Notes: generated by a model from the letters alone, not told the origin. A DNA stretch of 64,000 nucleotides from Ignavibacteriales bacterium (GCA_021740915.1 JAIOYW010000003.1:1-64000), one strand, 5' to 3'; positions 16,440 through 25,870 are shown, numbered from the stretch's first letter. Numbers and translations are program-made.

Positions 16440-17047
16440 TGTACAAGTTTTAGTCCCTGAGTTGCAGAAGTATCCCCTTCATTGAGCGAAAGGGCATTGA
16501 CGAAGAGTTCTTTGGCTTTTTGCTTATTGCCAAGGTAATAATATGTCCAGCCGAGCGAAATATTGGTCTCATAATCTGAGGGATAATTCGAATTGTTTTT
16601 TTCCAGGAGTGTCTTTGCGTTTTTATAGTCTCCGGAATTAAGGTATATCTGACCGAGTCTCAAATTCGCAGTATAATTTAACGGGTCTTTTTTTAACACT
16701 TCTTTATAAATATCTCTTACGCCCGACCAGTTATTTTGCCCGGAGAGGGGATAAGTGAGTCCCAGTTGCGACTCGACAGAATTGCTGCTAACTCTCACTG
16801 CCTCGCGGTAGTATTTTTCCGATTTCTGATAATCGGTTTTAAGATAATACAGCCAGCCAAGCCTTAAATTGACGAGGTAGTCGTTCCTATTCTCTTTTAA
16901 GAGATCGTTCATATACGAAATTGCTTTATCGTAATTTTTTGCATTTTCAGCGGATATAGATTTATTTATTACAGCGTATTTAGTTGTCTGTCCGTTAACC
17001 GCAGAAATAAGCAGCAGAATAAGTACCGAATATATTAATTTTTTCAT
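16436..17047 (-). CDS. Secreted tetratricopeptide repeat protein
   Basis: A 203-residue exported protein (signal ends SAVNGQ, about residue 20) with about five TPR units, e.g. YLVNLRLGWLYYLKTDYQKSEKYY, YTANLRLGQIYLNSGDYKNAKTLL and TNISLGWTYYYLGNKQKAKELF. Likely a periplasmic protein-interaction scaffold for the operon. It overlaps by four bases with both the urea-transporter/M23 gene upstream and the barrel gene downstream. Confidence 0.8.
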   Translation of the reverse strand: MKKLIYSVLILLLISAVNGQTTKYAVINKSISAENAKNYDKAISYMNDLLKENRNDYLVNLRLGWLYYLKTDYQKSEKYYREAVRVSSNSVESQLGLTYPLSGQNNWSGVRDIYKEVLKKDPLNYTANLRLGQIYLNSGDYKNAKTLLEKNNSNYPSDYETNISLGWTYYYLGNKQKAKELFVNALSLNEGDTSATQGLKLVQ

Positions 17048-19188
17048 TCAGATTTCTCCTCGTCAATTATCAGATTACAATTGAAATATTTTTTTCCTAA
17101 TTCGAATTCGAGAGACTTAATCTCCCCTTCGTTTGAAATCACCATTTTACCATTCCCTTTTTCTGAAAAACCCGAAAAGAGCATTTTACCGCGTGTGGAT
17201 AATTCCCCGTCAATTACGAAATCGTCGTCGGAATTAATACGTTCCTCGAAGTACAGGCGGATTTCTGATCTGATTTGTTCTCCGAGGAAAAGAAATGGCT
17301 CGGAGAGGTACCGGATAAAAGAACTTGTAGCATGTCTTGCAGGAATCGGGTCGTGCCATTCAAGTTTTTCATGATAACCGAGTGGAACCCTAATTGCGAG
17401 CAGGTAGAAGAAATAGAGAGCAGATGAACGGCTGCCTATATAGCTGCTTATATAGAAGATCTTATCGGTCATGTAGATATATGCACGGCAGTTGCTATCC
17501 GATTCAATAAAAAGATTGTTCATTATATCAACTTTAACTTCCCATTTTTCTCTGAAAGATATTTCGCCCAAATTGCATTCAAATTCAAACTCATCACCCA
17601 GACGGAAATTTAACGCTTTTTTCAGAGTTTTATGCAGTTCAATGTTTGCAACAGTTACATTTTCAGGAGGGAATTCAAAGGATTTCAGGATGAATTTTTC
17701 ACCATCTTTCTGCATATAGGACGAAAAAGGAAATTTGTATGTCTTGTCACCCAGTTTATCGGTAAGCTGGAACTGGAAATGCAGATGCGGATAAGGAGAC
17801 CGCCCGCTATTTCCGCAGTTTGCAATCACCTGACCGCGTTTTATGTGATCACCTTCGGCAACTTTTATACTGCCCGATTTCAGGTGCGACATCGAAGAGT
17901 ATAAGCCATGTCCATGATTCAGGACTACGCTATTTCCCCAATTATATTTCAGATTGTTCTCGCCTATTTTATTATCGGTAATGTTATCAATTACTCTAAC
18001 AACATCACCTTCCAGCGCTGAAACAACAGGGGTATCGTAGCAATAATAATCTGCTTTATAATTCCCTTCATCTTCAAACTCTTTGCCGGACTCGTTTTTT
18101 ATAATAAAATCCCAGGCATAACTCCAGTCATCTTTATGGGTGTAACCCCCAAAAAACCCCTGTGAAATAAACCACTCACCATAGAAAGGGAGTTCTGGAA
18201 ATATCTGCTTGAATTTTTCGAACCTGCTGACACGATTTGTGTGATAATACAGATTTTCCTCAGGAGAACCGGGCGGGAAATATAGCAGGACAAGATCGGA
18301 TTGTTCCTGTCTGAATTTAAGACTGTAAAGAGTCGCTAAAACGATACTGTTAAACGGCAGCACAAGCACGGGAAGGAAATACGGCATTAATAGCTTGTAG
18401 AAAAAGCCGGTGAATATTGCCACCATTACGCTTGCAATTGCAACCAGAAGGAAGGATTTTCTGGATACAATTATCAGACTGCCTCCGAGCGCTATTGCGG
18501 TCAGTATTGCATTAAAGGATGACAGCAGCATTAATTCCGGGGAATAACTTGAAAAAGCGTATGTAATCAGGAGATAATTCAGCGTATAACCTATCACAAT
18601 ATTTACTGCCATAACTCTGGAAAAGAACAAGATCCCGATGAAGAATATTATTCCCGGAAGAACACCCGGCTGAAGATAAATAACAGAAATTGACCGGAAT
18701 AACAAGCTTATTGAGTCGGGCAAATATTGCTCGAACCCGATTGCGAACCCTTCTTTATATAAATAAGCTATCTGTTCGAAATTTGTACTGAAGATCAAAA
18801 ATATGTACAGAGTGAAAACGAAGGGAAGGCTCAGTCCAGGCAGGTTAAATGCGGCAGCCAGATAGTTTTCGAGGGCTGCCGCCAGGAAAAATGAAATAAA
18901 TACAAAAAGAAACCCAACCAAAACCAGAAAGGGAGTCAGTTCGAAATAAAAAGCAAAAGCTGCACCCGTAAGCAGACCGTTAAAGCCGTAAAATCCGCTT
19001 CGTACCTTTTCCTTGTCGAATTTCAGGTATAGGGCGAAGAGATTTGAAAGTGCAACACCGATAAGCCCGGCAGCACCTATGACGGGATTCAGCATTGTTC
19101 CTGCAAAAAGTATTATCCCGAGCCACTTCCTGTTCGAGAAAAATATCTGCGAATAGCTGAAAACAATTGATTCGAAAAGTAATTTCAT
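17044..19188 (-). CDS. Urea-transporter-like membrane domain fused to M23 peptidase
   Basis: A 714-residue fusion. Residues 1-300 are about ten membrane segments of the urea transporter family (NRKWLGIILFAGTMLNPVIG, then RSGFYGFNGLLTGAAFAFYF). Residues about 340-490 are an M23/LytM-type peptidase (VVSALEGDVVRV, NWGNSVVLNHGHGLYSSMSHL, GNSGRSPYPHLHFQF), followed by a 200-residue beta-rich tail. In the first metal-ligand motif the Asp is kept (SYAWDF), but the His four residues before it appears to be Ser, so peptidase activity is uncertain. Partners and spacing (26 bases after the decarboxylase-like gene, four-base overlap with the TPR gene) place it in the eight-gene operon. The substrate may be a small amide or amine rather than urea. 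Confidence 0.8.
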   Translation of the reverse strand: MKLLFESIVFSYSQIFFSNRKWLGIILFAGTMLNPVIGAAGLIGVALSNLFALYLKFDKEKVRSGFYGFNGLLTGAAFAFYFELTPFLVLVGFLFVFISFFLAAALENYLAAAFNLPGLSLPFVFTLYIFLIFSTNFEQIAYLYKEGFAIGFEQYLPDSISLLFRSISVIYLQPGVLPGIIFFIGILFFSRVMAVNIVIGYTLNYLLITYAFSSYSPELMLLSSFNAILTAIALGGSLIIVSRKSFLLVAIASVMVAIFTGFFYKLLMPYFLPVLVLPFNSIVLATLYSLKFRQEQSDLVLLYFPPGSPEENLYYHTNRVSRFEKFKQIFPELPFYGEWFISQGFFGGYTHKDDWSYAWDFIIKNESGKEFEDEGNYKADYYCYDTPVVSALEGDVVRVIDNITDNKIGENNLKYNWGNSVVLNHGHGLYSSMSHLKSGSIKVAEGDHIKRGQVIANCGNSGRSPYPHLHFQFQLTDKLGDKTYKFPFSSYMQKDGEKFILKSFEFPPENVTVANIELHKTLKKALNFRLGDEFEFECNLGEISFREKWEVKVDIMNNLFIESDSNCRAYIYMTDKIFYISSYIGSRSSALYFFYLLAIRVPLGYHEKLEWHDPIPARHATSSFIRYLSEPFLFLGEQIRSEIRLYFEERINSDDDFVIDGELSTRGKMLFSGFSEKGNGKMVISNEGEIKSLEFELGKKYFNCNLIIDEEKSE

Positions 19189-19214
19189 TTTTTTCTGCTT
19201 CTTTTTCTTAATTA

Positions 19215-20573
19215 TTATTTTACGCCAGTTTGAAGTTTTGCCGGGATTGATTCAAGACTCATAATATAATCCAGATCTTCCGATTTGCGTATCAGTTCAA
19301 CGCTGCCGTCTTCCATTACCATCACAACATTCGGGCGCAGAGTAATAAATTGCATCCATTGTGTCACGTTGTAAGCCCCGACATGATGAACAACAAGCTG
19401 ATCGCCTTTTTTCAATGTGGGAAGGACAATATCCTCTCTGATGCAATCGATATTCATGCAAAGCGGGCCGTAAATAGCTGCGTTTTCAGTGTGGACACTC
19501 GTCTGCTGTGCCGGTGAAATTTTATGCTTGTACCAGAAACTCGTAAACAAAATGTTTACTCCGCCGTCAATTATGATCGCACGTTTACCATCCGATAGCC
19601 GTTTATTTGCCAGCACCTGTGTTATAAGAAAACCGGCGTCATCAATCAGAACACGTCCATTCTCAAGGAAAAGAGTCGGCATCTCATCACTCGAATAATT
19701 AAGCTCGAAAAAGGGCGCAGTTATCGCATCGGCGTACTGCTCAAGGGTGGGCAGAAGTTCCTCAGCCTGGAGATATTGTCCTTTTAGCGTATTGTAAGAT
19801 GGAAGTCCGCCTCCCATATCAATATAATCCAGAACAAGCCCAAACTGCGATTTTAACAGATTAGCCAGGTGTACGAGTTTGGAAGCCCCGGTTCTATATG
19901 CTTCAGTGGACATCATATATGTGCCGATATGCGTATGCAGTCCAATAAGTTTGAGGTTTTTATTTATTGCAATCCTGCGCAATGCTTCAGTGGCTTCACC
20001 GTTTTCATAGTTAAATCCGAAACGATCCCATTTAGGATAAATTCCTACGTCCATATTCACACGGATTGCAACCTGAGCCTGTTTGCCCATTTTTTCGGCA
20101 AGTTCGATTATCTGGTACAATTCATCGAAATGATCGATATGTATTTTTGCTTTTTCCTCTATTGCACGAATCAGTGCATTCTCATCTTTATCCGGTCCGT
20201 TAAAAATTATGTTTTCTCCCCTGATACCGAGTTTACGGGCACGGTCGTATTCAAAAGCCGAAACAACCTCTGCCCATGCACCTTCGTTATGGAACACGGA
20301 ACAGACGGCATTAAGATAATTTGTTTTGTACGACCACGTCATTTGTATTTTGGGGTACCGCGACCTGAAAATGCGGAACAGATTTTTATAATTCTGGCGT
20401 ATTTGTTTCTCGGATATCACAAAAAGAGGCGATCCGTATTCCTCGGTCAGTTTTTTTACAGCTACTCCATCAATTTCAGTTTTTGGAACTGAAACAGGTG
20501 AATTTCCAAATTTATTCATGAAGCCCGAATGATGTTTAGTTATCACGGGTCTTTCATATCTTCTCTTTGTCAT
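19215..20573 (-). CDS. PLP-dependent decarboxylase of the diaminopimelate/ornithine (fold III) family
   Basis: A 452-residue enzyme. An alanine-racemase-type barrel begins near residue 45 (YGSPLFVISE) with the PLP lysine at Lys83 (SYKTNYL). LHTHIGTYM and the glycine-rich DYIDMGGGLPS phosphate-binding loop follow. The C-terminal beta domain holds LENGRVLIDDAGFL and GPLCMNIDC with the active-site-loop Cys. It resembles diaminopimelate decarboxylase, but the context (PqqD-like, ATP-grasp) suggests a specialised amino-acid substrate rather than lysine synthesis. A 29-residue N-terminal extension is basic. Confidence 0.8.
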   Translation of the reverse strand: MTKRRYERPVITKHHSGFMNKFGNSPVSVPKTEIDGVAVKKLTEEYGSPLFVISEKQIRQNYKNLFRIFRSRYPKIQMTWSYKTNYLNAVCSVFHNEGAWAEVVSAFEYDRARKLGIRGENIIFNGPDKDENALIRAIEEKAKIHIDHFDELYQIIELAEKMGKQAQVAIRVNMDVGIYPKWDRFGFNYENGEATEALRRIAINKNLKLIGLHTHIGTYMMSTEAYRTGASKLVHLANLLKSQFGLVLDYIDMGGGLPSYNTLKGQYLQAEELLPTLEQYADAITAPFFELNYSSDEMPTLFLENGRVLIDDAGFLITQVLANKRLSDGKRAIIIDGGVNILFTSFWYKHKISPAQQTSVHTENAAIYGPLCMNIDCIREDIVLPTLKKGDQLVVHHVGAYNVTQWMQFITLRPNVVMVMEDGSVELIRKSEDLDYIMSLESIPAKLQTGVK

Positions 20574-20613
20574 TTTTTATTCTCCAGTTTTCAAACAATA
20601 AATATTGAGAGCA

Positions 20614-21669
20614 TCAATTTTTTAAGGATTTGTTGTCTTTTTCGCCTTTTACAGCCAGCGATTCAAAAGTTTTGATGTCTGTTATCAGATCCCATGAATA
20701 TCGTATAAAAATCGTTCCGGTTTTATACTCAGTCATCGGCTTAATTTTTTCCCCAATGGCGAGTTTGAGCAAAGCCTCAGGGATATTCTGTCCAGCACCC
20801 ACAGCCAGATAGACCCATGCCGGGAGTCTCGGATTTATTTCGACCAAATAGTACTGATTGGTTTCGCCATCTTTAATAAATTCGAATTCTGCCCCGCTTT
20901 TCCATTTCAGTCTTTCAACGGCGTGCCTCACAAGATTAAGCAGGTACTCATCATCAATAGTTATTCCAGCCCAGGCTTTTCCTTTATCAGTTATGTAGGT
21001 TTTTTTCATCGGAACAGCAGCAATAGTCTCCCCGCTGCCATCACCAAGAGCCACTACATTATACTCATCACCTTTAATAAATTCCTGAATAATTATTGGC
21101 AATCCCCACCGGGATGCTAATTTTTTAAATGCAGATTGAACTTCCTCAAGATTGTTTGCTATGTAAGCATCATAAAAAATACCTTTCACCACAACGGGGT
21201 ACTCAAACTCTGAGGAAATGCGGTGAAGATCGTTAGTTCCGCTGACCAAAATATTTTTTGGGACTTTAATATTATTGGCTGTGCAGAAATCGAACAGTTT
21301 ATCCTTGGCTCTGAGATTCAGGTTGTCAAATGTCGGAAGAAATGTTTTGATCCCTAATGAGCTCAGTCTGTCGGTTAATTTAAGAAAGCCGTAGAGTTCA
21401 GAATCGAGTGTCGGGATCAGTACGTTAAATTTCTCCTTTGAATGGATAAAACTAATTCGCTCAAAGGTGTTTTCTATTCCTCCGGAGGGATAAGGAATAA
21501 GATAAACTTTATCGGTAATTCCCGGCATATATCCGCCTGGCTCAAGAGTGTCATATGAGAGTCCGATAATCTCTGCATTTATTGATTCCGAATCTTTTAA
21601 TCCCCTTATCACCGGTACACCGGGACCCGGACTATCAACATTATTTATGCCTGTGACTGCGATTTTCAT
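20614..21669 (-). CDS. ATP-grasp ligase (carbamoyl-phosphate-synthase-like)
   Basis: A 351-residue ATP-grasp protein: N-terminal pre-ATP-grasp domain (MKIAVTGINNVDSPGPGVPV), ATP-grasp core with YPVVVKGIFYDAYIANN, IIIQEFIKGDEYNVVALGDG, and the metal-binding VEINPRLPAWVYLAVGAG near residue 270-290. Such enzymes join a carboxylate to an amine through an acyl-phosphate, or make carbamoyl-like products. It overlaps the PqqD-like gene by four bases and precedes the decarboxylase-like gene by 40, so the three probably build one modified amino acid or small peptide. Substrate unknown. Confidence 0.82.
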   Translation of the reverse strand: MKIAVTGINNVDSPGPGVPVIRGLKDSESINAEIIGLSYDTLEPGGYMPGITDKVYLIPYPSGGIENTFERISFIHSKEKFNVLIPTLDSELYGFLKLTDRLSSLGIKTFLPTFDNLNLRAKDKLFDFCTANNIKVPKNILVSGTNDLHRISSEFEYPVVVKGIFYDAYIANNLEEVQSAFKKLASRWGLPIIIQEFIKGDEYNVVALGDGSGETIAAVPMKKTYITDKGKAWAGITIDDEYLLNLVRHAVERLKWKSGAEFEFIKDGETNQYYLVEINPRLPAWVYLAVGAGQNIPEALLKLAIGEKIKPMTEYKTGTIFIRYSWDLITDIKTFESLAVKGEKDNKSLKN

Positions 21670-21920
21670 AGTTCTTTTATTAGTTTATGATTTTTTAATT
21701 GAGTGATAAAATCAGAGAAATCTTTTTCAAATGTGTATAAGTCGATATCATAACTATCGACAACGGTCTCAAAGATTTCTTTATCTTCCGAGCCTTTTTT
21801 AAGCATCATAAATATTTCGCTGCCAATTTCGTTTAGCGTGAATGTCTCACCTGAAGAGGGGACAAACAGAAATCCGCTTTCACTAACAGCAAGGTTTGAT
21901 GGGACTGAGAATTTTGCCAT
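21666..21920 (-). CDS. PqqD-like small protein
   Basis: An 84-residue protein with the PqqD/RiPP-recognition-element pattern: VSESGFLFVPSSGETFTLNEIGSEIFMMLKKGSEDKEIFETV, then a helical C-terminus. I start at ATG 21920, preceded by AGGAGAAAAGAAG, rather than at an in-frame ATG 27 bases upstream that would overlap the previous gene. PqqD-like proteins usually bind a peptide or carrier for a modifying enzyme. No radical SAM enzyme or obvious precursor peptide was seen nearby, so the client is unknown; the overlapping ATP-grasp is the likely partner. Confidence 0.75.
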   Translation of the reverse strand: MAKFSVPSNLAVSESGFLFVPSSGETFTLNEIGSEIFMMLKKGSEDKEIFETVVDSYDIDLYTFEKDFSDFITQLKNHKLIKEL

Positions 21921-21936
21921 CTTCTTTTCTCCTGAT

Positions 21937-22788
21937 CTATTTAACAAGAATCATTTTACGTGTTGAAATATTGTTATCTGCCCGCATCTGGTAAAAGTAT
22001 ATGCCCGATGAAACTTTGACGCCTGCAGTGTTTCTTCCATCCCATGATACAGAGTGACTGCCGGCTTCATAGTAGTTGTTCGAGATAGTGTTAATCCTTT
22101 CACCCTTTGAATCAAAAACATCAATATTTACCATACCGGGCGTACTTACAGAAAAATTAATTGTCGTTGAAGGATTAAAAGGGTTTGGGTAATTCTGCTT
22201 TAGTTCAAAATTTGTCATGAATGGATCTTTCTTCATGCCTGTTGTTGAAATACCGGTGTTGTAAACTTCGTAGTAATGATTCATAAATGAAGGATAATCA
22301 TACTTTAATATAACGCATTCAAGAACACCATCGTTATCCGAGTCTAGAACTGTCGGAGTTGAGAAGTAGAAATTTTGTGTGTTCCGTTCAATTATTACAT
22401 TCCCGGTTACAATATCGAATATTTTTACAGATTGCCTGTCGTATTGTCCTCCTTCATACATGCCGGTAACATAAAATTCAGTGATTCCATCACCTGTAAT
22501 GTCCTGTTGCAGGGAGTATAAGAGCAGCCCGCCAAGCCTTTCTGCTGCAGTAAAATTATACGTATAGGCAGGCGACATCTGGTATCCTTCCTGCATAATT
22601 ACGAATTTTATGCTATCCAAAGTATAAGCACGAGTTTCCCAGGTATCCCCGTTTTTTTCGAAAGAAAGCCAGCCGCACAAAGTATAATAATTAATTCCTG
22701 GTGTTGTAGCTTCCAGGCTGAGCTGGGCATTTAGCTTGACTGATGCTGCCAGCCATATTAGCGCAGCGACGATTAAAATTTTTTTCAT
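21937..22788 (-). CDS. Secreted protein with type IX secretion sorting domain
   Basis: A 283-residue exported protein (signal ends VKLNAQ, about residue 22). The middle region contains VLDSDNDGVLECVILKYDYP and GDGITEFYVTG, calcium-binding-like loops of FG-GAP type. The C-terminal 85 residues are a T9SS type A sorting domain: QNYPNPFNPSTTINFSV, WDGRNTAGVKVSSGIYFYQM and the terminal KMILVK. It should be carried across the outer membrane and anchored or released. First gene of the minus-strand operon; the next start is 16 bases downstream. This tail form is typical of Ignavibacteria. Confidence 0.85.
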   Translation of the reverse strand: MKKILIVAALIWLAASVKLNAQLSLEATTPGINYYTLCGWLSFEKNGDTWETRAYTLDSIKFVIMQEGYQMSPAYTYNFTAAERLGGLLLYSLQQDITGDGITEFYVTGMYEGGQYDRQSVKIFDIVTGNVIIERNTQNFYFSTPTVLDSDNDGVLECVILKYDYPSFMNHYYEVYNTGISTTGMKKDPFMTNFELKQNYPNPFNPSTTINFSVSTPGMVNIDVFDSKGERINTISNNYYEAGSHSVSWDGRNTAGVKVSSGIYFYQMRADNNISTRKMILVK

Positions 22789-23391
22789 TTCTTCTCCAAG
22801 ATGTTGTTTTTAGTTTCCCCAAGTACGACCGAATCGTCGAACACATCCGACCGAATCGTCGAATATTTGACATAACAGTTTATTAAATGGTTTAAAGGTG
22901 AGCATAATTATTTTCAATTAATCTTATTTTTTATTCTCCGTATTTAAACCTTCCTGCTAATTACACTTGTCAAACCTTCGTCGCTGCGGTCGAAATTTTT
23001 GTTCCGGTTACGATTTCGTAAGTGAATATTTCATTAAATTTGTTCTACATAACCCCGGTCGTTTGATCTTTGAAACATCTATTTAATAATATTTCCTGAT
23101 TAACAGTAAATTATTGTTAAATAAATATTCAGGTGCATTAGGAATTTTAATACATTTTCATTAATGTTTTGGAATTGTTCTGAAAAAGGCTTTTATAATA
23201 GACAATTGTGTATTCTTTTTTAGGGTGATGTTACAGGGAGTTCAATAGAAGTTTTCGATTGGGAGCGGAGAAAGGTTGATCAGGCTCATAAGTTGAATTT
23301 CCTCCATAAATTGAAACTCTGATCAATTATAACGCAGCACATATTAATTGTGGAAATTAGTATTAATATTTAATTATAGCGGTTCTTGAGT
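22789..23391. promoter_or_regulatory. Divergent promoter region
   Basis: A 600-bp AT-rich spacer between the minus-strand operon (start 22788) and the plus-strand efflux operon (start 23392). Apart from the direct repeats at 22826-22863 I see no clear element; no perfect TTTG/TANNTTTG promoter was found. No open frame is convincing. Confidence 0.6.
22826..22863. promoter_or_regulatory. Paired direct repeats, candidate operator
   Basis: CGACCGAATCGTCGAA occurs at 22826-22841 and identically at 22848-22863. The two starts are 22 bp apart, about two helical turns, so both would lie on one DNA face. They sit 38-75 bp upstream of the start of the minus-strand operon. Each unit is an imperfect palindrome (CGAC...TCG). 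Regulator unknown. Confidence 0.5.
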
Positions 23392-24672
23392 ATGAAAAAA
23401 AAATCTTTTACAATTTTCTGTTCATTACTTTTTTTTCCTTTGATCATATCGGGACAAAGCGGGTATCCTTTAACGATAGGAGATGCATTCGAGCAGGCAA
23501 GGAAAAATAATCCGGGTCTCGCAATAATGAAAGAAAAGACTAAACTTTTTGATGCAGAAGGTAAATTATCCATAGGACTGGTTTCGCCTGAAGTAATGTT
23601 TACCAAAGAAGGAATTGGAAGTACAAATAATGTCCCCTTTCTTGAAAAAAGATTCTCAGTAAGTCAAACAATTAGTTTCCCTCTGAAATCCTGGTATAAT
23701 TATCATCGCTGGAAGAATGAAGGTTTATCACACAGCTTTAGTCTGACTGCCTATCAACTGGAACTCAGAAAGAATGTTAAAGTCAATTATGCCGGAGTTC
23801 TGTTTGCTGAAAAGCTTCAGACTCTTAGGAAAGATCAGGTGCAATTGATCAGAAATTTACGGAATGCAGTTCTTTCAAAAATTGAGGCGGGTGAAAGTTC
23901 GGAACTGGAACTGATAAAAATTGAACTCAAGATAGCAGAGGCAGAGAATGACTTTGAAGATTCGGAAAGGATACTTCAGAAATACCGGTATGAGTTATTC
24001 AACCAGATGGGACTTGAACCGGACGATCAGGTTTATACCATAAGATTTCCTGACAGCCTTAAATTCACGGAGATAGATATAAATCAGGAAAATGTTTTGG
24101 ATCGTATAAAGTCGCAGCCTTCGTTCAACTCAGTATTACTAATGAAATCGGCAGCTGAAGATCAGAGAAAAAGTGCGGTTGCTGCATATTTCCCGGATAT
24201 TTCAGTTAGCTTTTTTTCTCAGGATCTTGGTTTCGGTTACGATCATTACGGTTATGAAATTGGATTAAGTGTCCCACTATGGTTTATGCTGAATCAGCAA
24301 ACCGAATATACAAAGGCTGATTACAATTACTTTGAAGCTGAAATGAAGGAGAAAGAAACTGTGCTTCTGATGAAAAAGCAGATTGAACATTCATGGCATA
24401 GTTACGAAACAAGTCTTGCGACAATTAAAAGATATGAATCAACAATAAAAACAAAATCAGAAGAATTAAGGCAGACTTCTCTTGAAGGTTACAGACTTGG
24501 ACATATTGATCTGCCTGATCTTCTGGATTCCCAGCAGACATATGTATCAAGTCAGATAAGATATCTTACAGCGCTTTTTGATTATTATCTTCAACTTATA
24601 GAACTTGAAAAATACCTCGATGAGGAACTTATACTCGTTACAGAAAACACCGGAGGCAGAGATGCGGAATAA
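23392..24672 (+). CDS. TolC-family outer-membrane efflux protein (CusC/CzcC-like)
   Basis: A 426-residue outer-membrane factor. Start ATG 23392 gives a signal peptide MKKKSFTIFCSLLFFPLIISGQ; an upstream TTG at 23386 is less likely. The mature chain has the duplicated long helical hairpins of the OEP family (QLELRKNVKVNYAGVLFAEKL, ESSELELIKIELKIAEAEN). It forms the outer channel for the RND system encoded next. The stop overlaps the adaptor gene start. Confidence 0.85.
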   Translation: MKKKSFTIFCSLLFFPLIISGQSGYPLTIGDAFEQARKNNPGLAIMKEKTKLFDAEGKLSIGLVSPEVMFTKEGIGSTNNVPFLEKRFSVSQTISFPLKSWYNYHRWKNEGLSHSFSLTAYQLELRKNVKVNYAGVLFAEKLQTLRKDQVQLIRNLRNAVLSKIEAGESSELELIKIELKIAEAENDFEDSERILQKYRYELFNQMGLEPDDQVYTIRFPDSLKFTEIDINQENVLDRIKSQPSFNSVLLMKSAAEDQRKSAVAAYFPDISVSFFSQDLGFGYDHYGYEIGLSVPLWFMLNQQTEYTKADYNYFEAEMKEKETVLLMKKQIEHSWHSYETSLATIKRYESTIKTKSEELRQTSLEGYRLGHIDLPDLLDSQQTYVSSQIRYLTALFDYYLQLIELEKYLDEELILVTENTGGRDAE

Positions 24673-25861
24673 GTTTTTACTCTATTTTATAATTCTATTA
24701 ACATCAATCATTTTTCAGACGGCTTGTGGAAATGAGGAGTTGAATGAGGAAGCACAGGTTTATGAAGCAGTTCCTCCTTCATTGCAGGAAAAAAAGCCAG
24801 ATAACTCAAAGAAAATGATCAGGCTTTCAGATAAACAATGCTCAGAACTCAGGATCAAAACTGAAAAAGTTGTTGACTTCAAAAGAAGTATGACAATTGT
24901 TGCTCCTGGATTTGTGTTCCCTGCCCCTGAAAACCAATCGGCTGTCAGCGCCCCTGTTCCGGGCAGAGTAGTTATTATTTATGCCCATGAAGGTGAAAGA
25001 GTTAAGAAAGGACAGATACTTTTTGAACTTGAAAGCCTTGAGTTTGGGAGTATGGTTGCGGATTATTTACAGGCGAGAGCCGAAGAAAACTATCAGTCTA
25101 ATCGTCTCGAAAGAATTAAATCGCTTGTTGAGAAAAAAATAAGTTCTCAAAGCGAACTCGAAAGAACTGAAGCAGATTTTCTGCGTGCAACTGCTATGGC
25201 AAAGGCATATTATTCCAAACTTATGGCAGTCGGTGTTTCTCCGAAAGATATAAAAGAGTGGGAAGAATTGAGGGAGATTGATCCGCATCTGAAAATTGCC
25301 GCTCCGATTACCGGCATTATTAACATTCACAACATAGATTTGGGGCAGTCGGTTACAGCCTACGATAATTTGCTTACCATTATCGAGCCCTCAAAAGTTC
25401 TCGTGAAAGGTTATGTTTCTCCGGAAGATGGCAATTATCTACGGAGCGGAGATGCAGTGTCAATCTCCAGAAAAGATCTTGATGATAAAATTATTAAGGC
25501 AAAAATCACTTCAATTAATCCTGCTCTTGAGGAAACGAATAAGTCTTTGGTATTAAATATTATTGCAAATACTCAGAACAGCTGGCCGCGTCCCGGCGAA
25601 AATGTCAGGCTTCAGATTGAAAGCTCATACGAGATTCAGGAATTCAGTGTTCCCTTTGCTTCAATTGTTTATAATGACGATAAGCCGGTGATTTATGTAA
25701 AAGCCGGACCTAATTTATTTGAGCAGCGTGTTGTTGATATTGATTTGATTAATGGAGACAGAGCGGTTTTGAAAAAGGGTGTAAAATTAGGAGAGGAGAT
25801 CGCAATTTCACAACTCTTTAGCCTAAAAGCGCTGGTTCGTTTTAATGAATATGCTGAATAG
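24662..25861 (+). CDS. RND efflux periplasmic adaptor (membrane fusion protein), lipoprotein
   Basis: A 399-residue adaptor. I choose ATG 24662, since GGAGG lies 5 bases before it and MRNKFLLYFIILLTSIIFQTAC gives a lipoprotein signal with Cys about residue 22; upstream in-frame starts would sit deep inside the preceding gene. Domains are biotinyl-lipoyl-like (VSAPVPGRVVIIYAHEGERVKKGQ), helical hairpin (ARAEENYQSNRLERIKSLVEKKI) and beta-barrel (VLVKGYVSPEDGNYL). It links TolC-like and CzcA-like partners. It overlaps the upstream stop by 11 bases and lies 9 bases ahead of the pump gene. Confidence 0.88.
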   Translation: MRNKFLLYFIILLTSIIFQTACGNEELNEEAQVYEAVPPSLQEKKPDNSKKMIRLSDKQCSELRIKTEKVVDFKRSMTIVAPGFVFPAPENQSAVSAPVPGRVVIIYAHEGERVKKGQILFELESLEFGSMVADYLQARAEENYQSNRLERIKSLVEKKISSQSELERTEADFLRATAMAKAYYSKLMAVGVSPKDIKEWEELREIDPHLKIAAPITGIINIHNIDLGQSVTAYDNLLTIIEPSKVLVKGYVSPEDGNYLRSGDAVSISRKDLDDKIIKAKITSINPALEETNKSLVLNIIANTQNSWPRPGENVRLQIESSYEIQEFSVPFASIVYNDDKPVIYVKAGPNLFEQRVVDIDLINGDRAVLKKGVKLGEEIAISQLFSLKALVRFNEYAE

Positions 25862-25870
25862 GGGGTTCTT

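Noticed and set aside
21666-21920. Proof of a RiPP biosynthetic cluster
   Set aside because: PqqD-like proteins occur outside RiPP pathways, and I found no precursor peptide or radical SAM partner; it is kept only as a hypothesis for the operon.
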